Assembly (NCBI GenBank): GCA_946699065.1
Contig: CAMPDV010001959.1
Coordinates: forward strand, 1-64,000
Length of the DNA stretch: 64,000 nucleotides
Direction: 5' to 3'
From: Loxodes magnus
Lineage: Eukaryota; Ciliophora; Karyorelictea; Loxodida; Loxodidae
Part shown: in pieces, positions 1-13,319 of the stretch
How the letters are laid out: each line of letters starts with the position of its first letter
How positions within the stretch are numbered: position 1 is the stretch's first letter
Notes under the pieces: generated by a model
Told to the model about the DNA's origin: nothing
Database searches by the model: none
Seen by the model: only the letters and a program-made list of their open reading frames with translations
Translations under genes and position numbers: made by a program

Positions 1-213
1 AACTAGTGTGACCACTCATGGTCTTACAGGTACCTTTCTTGACGTCCCATAGTCTCACCTAACAATCATAACTTCCCGATACGATGAACTCTGAATCACT
101 GTATATAGCCACAGAGAATACATAACTAGTGTGACCACTCATGGTCTTACAGGTACCTTTCTTGACGTCCCATAGTCTCACCTAACAATCATAACTTCCC
201 GATACGATGAACT

Positions 214-215
214 CA
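214..215 (-). other. 2-bp deletion (frameshift), leftmost copy
   Basis: Plus-strand CTCTGAATC is reduced to CTCAATC. This is the first of nine copies of the same deletion allele; here it is linked to the AGAAGATACAC variant next to it. Confidence 0.95.
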
Positions 216-1409
216 ATCACTGGATATAGCCACAGAAGATACACAACTAGTGTGACCACTCATGGTCTTACAGGTACCTTTCTTGACGTCCCATAGTCTC
301 ACCGTATAATCTGCACTTCCCGATACGATGAACTCTGAATCACTGGATATAGCCACAGATCATACATAACTAGTGTGACCACTCATGGTCTTACAGGTAC
401 CTTTCTTGACGTCCCATAGTCTCACCTAACAATCATAACTTCCCGATACGATGAACTCTGAATCACTGGATATAGCCACAGCATATACAGAACTAGTGTG
501 ACCACTCATGGTCTTACAGGTACCTGTCTTGACGTTCCATAGTCTCACCGTAGAATCTGCACTTCCCGATACGATGAACTCTGAATCACTGGATATAGCC
601 ACAGCATATACATAACTAGTGTGACCACTCATGGTCTTACAGGTACCTGTCTTGACGTCCCATAGTCTCACCTAACAATCATAACTTCCCGATACGATGA
701 ACTCTGAATCACTGGATATAGCCACAGATCATACATAACTAGTGTGACCACTCATGGTCTTACAGGTACCTTTCTTGACGTCCCATAGTCTCACCTAACA
801 ATCATAACTTCCCGATACGATGAACTCTGAATCACTGGATATAGCCACAGATCATACATAACTAGTGTGACCACTCATGGTCTTACAGGTACCTTTCTTG
901 ACGTCCCATAGTCTCACCTAACAATCATAACTTCCCGATACGATGAACTCTGAATCACTGGATATAGCCACAGATCATACATAACTAGTGTGACCACTCA
1001 TGGTCTTACAGGTACCTGTCTTGACGTTCCATAGTCTCACCGTAGAATCTGCACTTCCCGATACGATGAACTCTGAATCACTGGATATAGACACAGCATA
1101 TACATAACTAGTGTGACCACTCATGGTCTTACAGGTACCTGTCTTGACGTCCCATAGTCTCACCTAACAAACATAACTTCCCGATACGATGAACTCTGAA
1201 TCACTGGATATAGACACAGCATATACATAACTAGTGTGACCACTCATGGTCTTACAGGTACCTTTCTTGACGTCCCATAGTCTCACCGTATAATCTGCAC
1301 TTCCCGATACGATGAACTCTGAATCACTGGATATAGCCACAGAAGATACACAACTAGTGTGACCACTCATGGTCTTACAGGTACCTGTCTTGACGTCCCA
1401 TAGTCTCAC

Positions 1410-2078
1410 CTAACAATCATTACTTCCCGATACGATGAACTCTGAATCACTGGATATAGCCACAGAGAATACAGAACTAGTGTGACCACTCATGGTCTTA
1501 CAGGTACCTGTCTTGACGTCCCATAGTCTCACCGTATAATCATAACTTCCCGATACGATGAACTCTGAATCACTGGATATAGCCAAAGATAATACATTAC
1601 TAGTGTGACCACTCATGGTCTTACAGGTACCTGTCTTGACGTCCCATAGTCTCACCGTATAATCATTACTTCCCGATACGATGAACTCTGAATCACTGGA
1701 TATAGCCACAGCATATACATAACTAGTGTGACCACTCATGGTCTTACAGGTACCTGTCTTGACGTCCCATAGTCTCACCGTATAATCTGCACTTCCCGAT
1801 ACGATGAACTCTGAATCACTGGATATAGCCACTGCATATACATAACTAGTGTGACCACTCATGGTCTTACAGGTACCTTTCTTGACGTCCCATAGTCTCA
1901 CCGTATAATCTGCACTTCCCGATACGATGAACTCTGAATCACTGGATATAGCCACAGCATATACATAACTAGTGTGACCACTCATGGTCTTACAGGTACC
2001 TGTCTTGACGTCCCATAGTCTCACCGTATAATCATTACTTCCCGATACGATGAACTCTGAATCACTGGATATAGCCAC
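1410..2078 (-). CDS. Open WD40 run, about 5.4 blades
   Basis: This is an open run of 222 codons between a TGA-7 at 2082-2084 and a TAG-26 at 1410-1412. The first possible start after the TGA is a GTG inside a blade, so this is not a convincing independent gene. The blades vary at residue 23 (Asn, Ala, Ala, Asn, Tyr, Asn) and residue 34 (Thr or Lys), and one has Asn5-Val-Leu7-Ser-Leu9. The tetrad residues are intact in all complete blades. It could form most of a seven-blade propeller only if joined to neighbours. Confidence 0.3.
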   Translation of the reverse strand: MAISSDSEFIVSGSNDYTVRLWDVKTGTCKTMSGHTSYVYAVAISSDSEFIVSGSADYTVRLWDVKKGTCKTMSGHTSYVYAVAISSDSEFIVSGSADYTVRLWDVKTGTCKTMSGHTSYVYAVAISSDSEFIVSGSNDYTVRLWDVKTGTCKTMSGHTSNVLSLAISSDSEFIVSGSYDYTVRLWDVKTGTCKTMSGHTSSVFSVAISSDSEFIVSGSNDC

Positions 2079-4115
2079 AGATCATACATAACTAGTGTGA
2101 CCACTCATGGTCTTACAGGTACCTGTCTTGACGTTCCATAGTCTCACCGTATAATCTGCACTTCCCGATACGATGAACTCTGAATCACTGGATATAGCCA
2201 CTGCATATACATAACTAGTGTGACCACTCATGGTCTTACAGGTACCTGTCTTGACGTCCCATAGTCTCACCGTATAATCATAACTTCCCGATACGATGAA
2301 CTCTGAATCACTGGATATAGCCACAGATCATACATAACTAGTGTGACCACTCATGGTCTTACAGGTACCTGTCTTGACGTTCCATAGTCTCACCTAACAA
2401 TCATAACTTCCCGATACGATGAACTCTGAATCACTGGATAAAGCCACAGCATATACATAACTAGTGTGACCACTCATGGTCTTACAGGTACCTTTCTTGA
2501 CGTCCCATAGTCTCACCTAACAAACATAACTTCCCGATACAATGAACTCTGAATTAATGGATAAAGCCACAGCATATACATAACTAGTGTGACCACTCAT
2601 GGTCTTACAGGTACCTGTCTTGACGTCCCATAGTCTCACCGTATAATCATTACTTCCCGATACGATGAACTCTGAATCACTGGATATAGCCAAAGATAAT
2701 ACATTACTAGTGTGACCACTCATGGTCTTACAGGTACCTGTCTTGACGTTCCATAGTCTCACCGTAGAATCTGCACTTCCCGATACGATGAACTCTGAAT
2801 CACTGTATATAGCCACAGATCATACATAACTAGTGTGACCACTCATGGTCTTACAGGTACCTTTCTTGACGTCCCATAGTCTCACCTAACAATCATAACT
2901 TCCCGATACGATGAACTCTGAATCACTGTATATAGCCACAGAGAATACATAACTAGTGTGACCACTCATGGTCTTACAGGTACCTTTCTTGACGTCCCAT
3001 AGTCTCACCGTATAATCTGCACTTCCCGATACGATGAACTCTGAATCACTGGATATAGCCACTGCATATACATAACTAGTGTGACCACTCATGGTCTTAC
3101 AGGTACCTTTCTTGACGTCCCATAGTCTCACCGTATAATCTGCACTTCCCGATACGATGAACTCTGAATCACTGGATATAGCCACTGCATATACATAACT
3201 AGTGTGACCACTCATGGTCTTACAGGTACCTGTCTTGACGTCCCATAGTCTCACCGTATAATCATTACTTCCCGATACGATGAACTCTGAATCACTGGAT
3301 ATAGCCACAGATCATACATAACTAGTGTGACCACTCATGGTCTTACAGGTACCTGTCTTGACGTTCCATAGTCTCACCGTATAATCATTACTTCCCGATA
3401 CGATGAACTCTGAATCACTGGATAAAGCCACAGCATATACATAACTAGTGTGACCACTCATGGTCTTACAGGTACCTTTCTTGACGTCCCATAGTCTCAC
3501 CTAACAAACATAACTTCCCGATACAATGAACTCTGAATTAATGGATATAGCCACAGCATATACATTGCTAGTGTGACCACTCATGGTCTTACAGGTACCT
3601 GTCTTGACGTTCCATAGTCTCACCGTATAATCATTACTTCCCGATACGATGAACTCTGAATCACTGGATATAGACACAGCATATACATAACTAGTGTGAC
3701 CACTCATGGTCTTACAGGTACCTGTCTTGACGTCCCATAGTCTCACCGTACAATCATAACTTCCCGATACGATGAACTCTGAATCACTGTATATAGCCAC
3801 AGAGAATACATAACTAGTGTGACCACTCATGGTCTTACAGGTACCTTTCTTGACGTCCCATAGTCTCACCGTATAATCATTACTTCCCGATACGATGAAC
3901 TCTGAATCACTGGATAAAGCCACAGATCATACATAACTAGTGTGACCACTCATGGTCTTACAGGTACCTTTCTTGACGTCCCATAGTCTCACCTAACAAA
4001 CATAACTTCCCGATACGATGAACTCTGAATCACTGGATATAGACACAGCATATACATAACTAGTGTGACCACTCATGGTCTTACAGGTACCTGTCTTGAC
4101 GTCCCATAGTCTCAC

Positions 4116-4661
4116 CTAACAATCATAACTTCCCGATACGATGAACTCTGAATCACTGGATATAGCCACAGAAGATACACAACTAGTGTGACCACTCATG
4201 GTCTTACAGGTACCTGTCTTGACGTTCCATAGTCTCACCGTATAATCTGCACTTCCCGATACGATGAACTCTGAATCACTGGATATAGCCACTGCATATA
4301 CATAACTAGTGTGACCACTCATGGTCTTACAGGTACCTTTCTTGACGTCCCATAGTCTCACCGTATAATCTGCACTTCCCGATACGATGAACTCTGAATC
4401 ACTGGATATAGCCACTGCATATACATAACTAGTGTGACCACTCATGGTCTTACAGGTACCTGTCTTGACGTCCCATAGTCTCACCGTATAATCATTACTT
4501 CCCGATACGATGAACTCTGAATCACTGGATATAGCCAAAGATAATACATTACTAGTGTGACCACTCATGGTCTTACAGGTACCTGTCTTGACGTTCCATA
4601 GTCTCACCGTAGAATCTGCACTTCCCGATACGATGAACTCTGAATCACTGTATATAGCCAC
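4116..4661 (-). CDS. Open WD40 run, about 4.4 blades
   Basis: This is a 181-codon run between TGA-7 on the 5' side and TAG-26 at 4116. It begins with a Tyr12/Ser25 blade and contains Asn31 blades and the rare Asn5-Val-Leu7 blade, then Cys5-Val-Ser7. The order of its first blades matches the 99-codon run at 2517-2816, 13 units away. Confidence 0.3.
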   Translation of the reverse strand: MAIYSDSEFIVSGSADSTVRLWNVKTGTCKTMSGHTSNVLSLAISSDSEFIVSGSNDYTVRLWDVKTGTCKTMSGHTSYVYAVAISSDSEFIVSGSADYTVRLWDVKKGTCKTMSGHTSYVYAVAISSDSEFIVSGSADYTVRLWNVKTGTCKTMSGHTSCVSSVAISSDSEFIVSGSYDC

Positions 4662-7600
4662 AGATCATACATAACTAGTGTGACCACTCATGGTCTTACA
4701 GGTACCTTTCTTGACGTCCCATAGTCTCACCTAACAATCATAACTTCCCGATACGATGAACTCTGAATCACTGTATATAGCCACAGAGAATACATAACTA
4801 GTGTGACCACTCATGGTCTTACAGGTACCTTTCTTGACGTCCCATAGTCTCACCGTATAATCTGCACTTCCCGATACGATGAACTCTGAATCACTGGATA
4901 TAGCCACTGCATATACATAACTAGTGTGACCACTCATGGTCTTACAGGTACCTTTCTTGACGTCCCATAGTCTCACCGTATAATCTGCACTTCCCGATAC
5001 GATGAACTCTGAATCACTGGATATAGCCACTGCATATACATAACTAGTGTGACCACTCATGGTCTTACAGGTACCTGTCTTGACGTCCCATAGTCTCACC
5101 GTATAATCATTACTTCCCGATACGATGAACTCTGAATCACTGGATATAGCCACAGATCATACATAACTAGTGTGACCACTCATGGTCTTACAGGTACCTT
5201 TCTTGACGTCCCATAGTCTCACCTAACAATCATAACTTCCCGATACGATGAACTCTGAATCACTGTATATAGCCACAGATCATACATAACTAGTGTGACC
5301 ACTCATGGTCTTACAGGTACCTGTCTTGACGTTCCATAGTCTCACCGTAGAATCTGCACTTCCCGATACGATGAACTCTGAATCACTGTATATAGCCACA
5401 GAGAATACATAACTAGTGTGACCACTCATGGTCTTACAGGTACCTGTCTTGACGTCCCATAGTCTCACCTAACAAACATAACTTCCCGATACGATGAACT
5501 CTGAATCACTGTATATAGCCACAGAGAATACATAACTAGTGTGACCACTCATGGTCTTACAGGTACCTGTCTTGACGTCCCATAGTCTCACCGTACAATC
5601 ATAACTTCCCGATACGATGAACTCTGAATCACTGTATATAGCCACAGAGAATACATAACTAGTGTGACCACTCATGGTCTTACAGGTACCTTTCTTGACG
5701 TCCCATAGTCTCACCGTATAATCATTACTTCCCGATACGATGAACTCTGAATCACTGGATAAAGCCACAGATCATACATAACTAGTGTGACCACTCATGG
5801 TCTTACAGGTACCTTTCTTGACGTCCCATAGTCTCACCTAACAAACATAACTTCCCGATACGATGAACTCTGAATCACTGGATATAGACACAGCATATAC
5901 ATAACTAGTGTGACCACTCATGGTCTTACAGGTACCTGTCTTGACGTCCCATAGTCTCACCTAACAATCATAACTTCCCGATACGATGAACTCTGAATCA
6001 CTGGATATAGCCACAGAAGATACACAACTAGTGTGACCACTCATGGTCTTACAGGTACCTGTCTTGACGTTCCATAGTCTCACCGTAGAATCTGCACTTC
6101 CCGATACGATGAACTCTGAATCACTGGATATAGCCACAGCATATACATAACTAGTGTGACCACTCATGGTCTTACAGGTACCTGTCTTGACGTCCCATAG
6201 TCTCACCGTATAATCTGCACTTCCCGATACGATGAACTCTGAATCACTGGATAAAGCCACAGCATATACATAACTAGTGTGACCACTCATGGTCTTACAG
6301 GTACCTTTCTTGACGTCCCATAGTCTCACCTAACAATCATAACTTCCCGATACGATGAACTCTGAATCACTGTATATAGCCACAGAGAATACATAACTAG
6401 TGTGACCACTCATGGTCTTACAGGTACCTTTCTTGACGTCCCATAGTCTCACCGTATAATCTGCACTTCCCGATACGATGAACTCTGAATCACTGGATAT
6501 AGCCACTGCATATACATAACTAGTGTGACCACTCATGGTCTTACAGGTACCTTTCTTGACGTCCCATAGTCTCACCGTATAATCTGCACTTCCCGATACG
6601 ATGAACTCTGAATCACTGGATATAGCCACTGCATATACATAACTAGTGTGACCACTCATGGTCTTACAGGTACCTGTCTTGACGTCCCATAGTCTCACCG
6701 TATAATCATAACTTCCCGATACGATGAACTCTGAATCACTGGATATAGCCACAGATCATACATAACTAGTGTGACCACTCATGGTCTTACAGGTACCTGT
6801 CTTGACGTTCCATAGTCTCACCGTATAATCATTACTTCCCGATACGATGAACTCTGAATCACTGGATAAAGCCACAGCATATACATAACTAGTGTGACCA
6901 CTCATGGTCTTACAGGTACCTTTCTTGACGTCCCATAGTCTCACCTAACAAACATAACTTCCCGATACAATGAACTCTGAATCACTGGATATAGCCACAG
7001 CATATACATAACTAGTGTGACCACTCATGGTCTTACAGGTACCTGTCTTGACGTCCCATAGTCTCACCGTATAATCATTACTTCCCGATACGATGAACTC
7101 TGAATCACTGGATATAGCCAAAGATAATACATTACTAGTGTGACCACTCATGGTCTTACAGGTACCTGTCTTGACGTTCCATAGTCTCACCGTAGAATCT
7201 GCACTTCCCGATACGATGAACTCTGAATCACTGTATATAGCCACAGAGAATACATAACTAGTGTGACCACTCATGGTCTTACAGGTACCTTTCTTGACGT
7301 CCCATAGTCTCACCTAACAATCATAACTTCCCGATACGATGAACTCTGAATCACTGTATATAGCCACAGAGAATACATAACTAGTGTGACCACTCATGGT
7401 CTTACAGGTACCTTTCTTGACGTCCCATAGTCTCACCGTATAATCTGCACTTCCCGATACGATGAACTCTGAATCACTGGATATAGCCACTGCATATACA
7501 TAACTAGTGTGACCACTCATGGTCTTACAGGTACCTTTCTTGACGTCCCATAGTCTCACCGTATAATCTGCACTTCCCGATACGATGAACTCTGAATCAC

Positions 7601-7928
7601 TGGATATAGCCACTGCATATACATAACTAGTGTGACCACTCATGGTCTTACAGGTACCTGTCTTGACGTCCCATAGTCTCACCGTATAATCATTACTTCC
7701 CGATACGATGAACTCTGAATCACTGGATATAGCCACAGATCATACATAACTAGTGTGACCACTCATGGTCTTACAGGTACCTGTCTTGACGTTCCATAGT
7801 CTCACCGTATAATCATTACTTCCCGATACGATGAACTCTGAATCACTGGATAAAGCCACAGCATATACATAACTAGTGTGACCACTCATGGTCTTACAGG
7901 TACCTTTCTTGACGTCCCATAGTCTCAC

Positions 7929-8351
7929 CTAACAAACATAACTTCCCGATACAATGAACTCTGAATTAATGGATATAGCCACAGCATATACATTGCTAGT
8001 GTGACCACTCATGGTCTTACAGGTACCTGTCTTGACGTCCCATAGTCTCACCGTATAATCTGCACTTCCCGATACGATGAACTCTGAATCACTGGATATA
8101 GACACAGCATATACATAACTAGTGTGACCACTCATGGTCTTACAGGTACCTGTCTTGACGTCCCATAGTCTCACCGTACAATCATAACTTCCCGATACGA
8201 TGAACTCTGAATCACTGTATATAGCCACAGAGAATACATAACTAGTGTGACCACTCATGGTCTTACAGGTACCTTTCTTGACGTCCCATAGTCTCACCGT
8301 ATAATCATTACTTCCCGATACGATGAACTCTGAATCACTGGATAAAGCCAC
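7929..8351 (-). CDS. Open WD40 run, early copy of the four-unit module
   Basis: This 140-codon run has the same blade order as the modules at 21215-31178. It is bounded by TAG-26 at the 3' end, and its 5' neighbour is a Val24-Cys25-TAG unit. A 21-unit-offset relative at 10512-10934 differs in its second blade. Confidence 0.3.
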   Translation of the reverse strand: MALSSDSEFIVSGSNDYTVRLWDVKKGTCKTMSGHTSYVFSVAIYSDSEFIVSGSYDCTVRLWDVKTGTCKTMSGHTSYVYAVSISSDSEFIVSGSADYTVRLWDVKTGTCKTMSGHTSNVYAVAISINSEFIVSGSYVC

Positions 8352-11300
8352 AGATCATACATAACTAGTGTGACCACTCATGGTCTTACAGGTACCTTTC
8401 TTGACGTCCCATAGTCTCACCGTATAATCTGCACTTCCCGATACGATGAACTCTGAATCACTGGATATAGCCACTTCATATACATAACTAGTGTGACCAC
8501 TCATGGTCTTACAGGTACCTGTCTTGACGTCCCATAGTCTCACCGTATAATCTGCACTTCCCGATACGATGAACTCTGAATCACTGTATATAGCCACAGA
8601 GAATACATAACTAGTGTGACCACTCATGGTCTTAAAGGTACCTTTCTTGACGTTCCATAGTCTCACCTAACAATCATAACTTCCCGATACGATGAACTCT
8701 GAATCACTGGATATAGCCACAGATCATACATAACTAGTGTGACCACTCATGGTCTTACAGGTACCTGTCTTGACGTCCCATAGTCTCACCGTATAATCAT
8801 AACTTCCCGATACGATGAACTCTGAATCACTGGATATAGCCACAGATCATACATAACTAGTGTGACCACTCATGGTCTTACAGGTACCTGTCTTGACGTC
8901 CCATAGTCTCACCGTACAATCATAACTTCCCGATACGATGAACTCTGAATCACTGTATATAGCCACAGAGAATACATAACTAGTGTGACCACTCATGGTC
9001 TTACAGGTACCTTTCTTGACGTCCCATAGTCTCACCGTATAATCATTACTTCCCGATACGATGAACTCTGAATCACTGGATAAAGCCACAGATCATACAT
9101 AACTAGTGTGACCACTCATGGTCTTACAGGTACCTTTCTTGACGTCCCATAGTCTCACCGTATAATCATTACTTCCCGATACGATGAACTCTGAATCACT
9201 GGATATAGCCACTTCATATACATAACTAGTGTGACCACTCATGGTCTTACAGGTACCTGTCTTGACGTCCCATAGTCTCACCGTATAATCTGCACTTCCC
9301 GATACGATGAACTCTGAATCACTGGATATAGCCACAGCATATACAGAACTAGTGTGACCACTCATGGTCTTAAAGGTACCTTTCTTGACGTTCCATAGTC
9401 TCACCTAACAATCATAACTTCCCGATACGATGAACTCTGAATCACTGGATATAGCCACAGATCATACATAACTAGTGTGACCACTCATGGTCTTACAGGT
9501 ACCTGTCTTGACGTCCCATAGTCTCACCGTATAATCATAACTTCCCGATACGATGAACTCTGAATCACTGGATATAGCCACAGATCATACATAACTAGTG
9601 TGACCACTCATGGTCTTACAGGTACCTTTCTTGACGTCCCATAGTCTCACCTAACAATCATAACTTCCCGATACGATGAACTCTGAATCACTGTATATAG
9701 CCACAGATCATACATAACTAGTGTGACCACTCATGGTCTTACAGGTACCTGTCTTGACGTTCCATAGTCTCACCGTAGAATCTGCACTTCCCGATACGAT
9801 GAACTCTGAATCACTGTATATAGCCACAGAGAATACATAACTAGTGTGACCACTCATGGTCTTACAGGTACCTGTCTTGACGTCCCATAGTCTCACCTAA
9901 CAAACATAACTTCCCGATACGATGAACTCTGAATCACTGTATATAGCCACAGAGAATACATAACTAGTGTGACCACTCATGGTCTTACAGGTACCTTTCT
10001 TGACGTCCCATAGTCTCACCGTATAATCTGCACTTCCCGATACGATGAACTCTGAATCACTGGATATAGCCACTGCATATACATAACTAGTGTGACCACT
10101 CATGGTCTTACAGGTACCTTTCTTGACGTCCCATAGTCTCACCGTATAATCTGCACTTCCCGATACGATGAACTCTGAATCACTGGATATAGCCACTGCA
10201 TATACATAACTAGTGTGACCACTCATGGTCTTACAGGTACCTGTCTTGACGTCCCATAGTCTCACCGTATAATCATTACTTCCCGATACGATGAACTCTG
10301 AATCACTGGATATAGCCACAGATCATACATAACTAGTGTGACCACTCATGGTCTTACAGGTACCTGTCTTGACGTTCCATAGTCTCACCGTATAATCATT
10401 ACTTCCCGATACGATGAACTCTGAATCACTGGATAAAGCCACAGCATATACATAACTAGTGTGACCACTCATGGTCTTACAGGTACCTTTCTTGACGTCC
10501 CATAGTCTCACCTAACAAACATAACTTCCCGATACAATGAACTCTGAATTAATGGATATAGCCACAGCATATACATTGCTAGTGTGACCACTCATGGTCT
10601 TACAGGTACCTGTCTTGACGTCCCATAGTCTCACCGTATAATCTGCACTTCCCGATACGATGAACTCTGAATCACTGGATATAGACACAGCATATACATA
10701 ACTAGTGTGACCACTCATGGTCTTACAGGTACCTGTCTTGACGTCCCATAGTCTCACCGTATAATCATTACTTCCCGATACGATGAACTCTGAATCACTG
10801 GATATAGCCACAGCATATACATAACTAGTGTGACCACTCATGGTCTTACAGGTACCTGTCTTGACGTCCCATAGTCTCACCGTATAATCATTACTTCCCG
10901 ATACGATGAACTCTGAATCACTGGATAAAGCCACAGATCATACATAACTAGTGTGACCACTCATGGTCTTACAGGTACCTTTCTTGACGTCCCATAGTCT
11001 CACCGTATAATCTGCACTTCCCGATACGATGAACTCTGAATCACTGGATATAGCCACTTCATATACATAACTAGTGTGACCACTCATGGTCTTACAGGTA
11101 CCTGTCTTGACGTCCCATAGTCTCACCGTATAATCTGCACTTCCCGATACGATGAACTCTGAATCACTGTATATAGCCACAGAGAATACATAACTAGTGT
11201 GACCACTCATGGTCTTAAAGGTACCTTTCTTGACGTTCCATAGTCTCACCTAACAATCATAACTTCCCGATACGATGAACTCTGAATCACTGGATATAGC

Positions 11301-11675
11301 CACAGATCATACATAACTAGTGTGACCACTCATGGTCTTACAGGTACCTGTCTTGACGTCCCATAGTCTCACCGTATAATCATAACTTCCCGATACGATG
11401 AACTCTGAATCACTGGATATAGCCACAGATCATACATAACTAGTGTGACCACTCATGGTCTTACAGGTACCTGTCTTGACGTCCCATAGTCTCACCGTAC
11501 AATCATAACTTCCCGATACGATGAACTCTGAATCACTGTATATAGCCACAGAGAATACATAACTAGTGTGACCACTCATGGTCTTACAGGTACCTTTCTT
11601 GACGTCCCATAGTCTCACCGTATAATCATTACTTCCCGATACGATGAACTCTGAATCACTGGATAAAGCCACAGA

Positions 11676-12233
11676 TCATACATAACTAGTGTGACCACTC
11701 ATGGTCTTACAGGTACCTTTCTTGACGTCCCATAGTCTCACCGTATAATCTGCACTTCCCGATACGATGAACTCTGAATCACTGGATATAGCCACTTCAT
11801 ATACATAACTAGTGTGACCACTCATGGTCTTACAGGTACCTGTCTTGACGTCCCATAGTCTCACCGTATAATCTGCACTTCCCGATACGATGAACTCTGA
11901 ATCACTGGATATAGCCACAGCATATACATAACTAGTGTGACCACTCATGGTCTTACAGGTACCTTTCTTGACGTCCCATAGTCTCACCGTATAATCTGCA
12001 CTTCCCGATACGATGAACTCTGAATCACTGGATATAGCCACAGCATATACATAACTAGTGTGACCACTCATGGTCTTACAGGTACCTGTCTTGACGTCCC
12101 ATAGTCTCACCGTATAATCTGCACTTCCCGATACGATGAACTCTGAATCACTGGATATAGCCACTTCATATACATAACTAGTGTGACCACTCATGGTCTT
12201 ACAGGTACCTGTCTTGACGTCCCATAGTCTCAC
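11676..12233 (-). CDS. Open WD40 run, about 4.5 blades
   Basis: This 185-codon run lies between TAG-26 at 12234 and TGA-7 at 11676. Two blades have Glu8 (plus-strand CACTTCATATAC), a variant otherwise scattered singly, and residue 23 is Ala in all complete blades. No start codon other than the Met40 ATG of each unit is present. Confidence 0.3.
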   Translation of the reverse strand: MRLWDVKTGTCKTMSGHTSYVYEVAISSDSEFIVSGSADYTVRLWDVKTGTCKTMSGHTSYVYAVAISSDSEFIVSGSADYTVRLWDVKKGTCKTMSGHTSYVYAVAISSDSEFIVSGSADYTVRLWDVKTGTCKTMSGHTSYVYEVAISSDSEFIVSGSADYTVRLWDVKKGTCKTMSGHTSYV

Positions 12234-13319
12234 CTAACAATCATAACTTCCCGATACGATGAACTCTGAATCACTGTATATAGCCACAGATCATACATAA
12301 CTAGTGTGACCACTCATGGTCTTACAGGTACCTGTCTTGACGTTCCATAGTCTCACCGTAGAATCTGCACTTCCCGATACGATGAACTCTGAATCACTGG
12401 ATATAGTCAAAGCATATACATAACTAGTGTGACCACTCATGGTCTTACAGGTACCTATCTTGACGTTCCATAGTTTCACCATAGAATCTGCACTTCCCGA
12501 TACGATGAACTCTGAATCACTGTATATAGCCACAGAGAATACATAACTAGTGTGACCACTCATGGTCTTACAGGTACCTGTCTTGACGTCCCATAGTCTC
12601 ACCGTATAATCATTACTTCCCGATACGATGAACTCTGAATCACTGGATAAAGCCACAGATCATACATAACTAGTGTGACCACTCATGGTCTTACAGGTAC
12701 CTTTCTTGACGTCCCATAGTCTCACCGTATAATCTGCACTTCCCGATACGATGAACTCTGAATCACTGGATATAGCCACTTCATATACATAACTAGTGTG
12801 ACCACTCATGGTCTTACAGGTACCTGTCTTGACGTCCCATAGTCTCACCGTATAATCTGCACTTCCCGATACGATGAACTCTGAATCACTGGATATAGCC
12901 ACAGATCATACATAACTAGTGTGACCACTCATGGTCTTACAGGTACCTGTCTTGACGTCCCATAGTCTCACCGTATAATCATTACTTCCCGATACGATGA
13001 ACTCTGAATCACTGGATATAGCCACTGCATATACATAACTAGTGTGACCACTCATGGTCTTACAGGTACCTGTCTTGACGTCCCATAGTCTCACCGTATA
13101 ATCATGACTTCCCGATACGATGAACTCTGAATCACTGGATATAGCCACAGATGATACATAACTAGTGTGACCACTCATGGTCTTACAGGTACCTTTCTTG
13201 ACGTTCCATAGTCTCACCTAACAATCATAACTTCCCGATACGATGAACTCTGAATCACTGGATAAAGCCACAGATCATACATAACTAGTGTGACCACTCA
13301 TGGTCTTACAGGTACCTGT

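Larger units (their letters stand above)
1..12900 (-). repeat. Left mosaic sub-array with recurring 3-4 unit blocks
   Basis: About 105 units with the most mixed composition of the window. TAG-26 units (Cys25 then stop) and TGA-7 units are interspersed every one to five units. Variants common here include Lys34, Asn31, Tyr12, Leu11, Ser10 and an Ile-Asn change at residues 13-14. A 3.4-unit open block ending in Cys25-TAG recurs at 2886, 4731, 6330, 7314 and 9897, at spacings of 15, 13, 8 and 21 units. Except for the 2-bp deletion near 214, no indel is present, so all interruptions beyond that point are in-frame stops. Confidence 0.9.
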
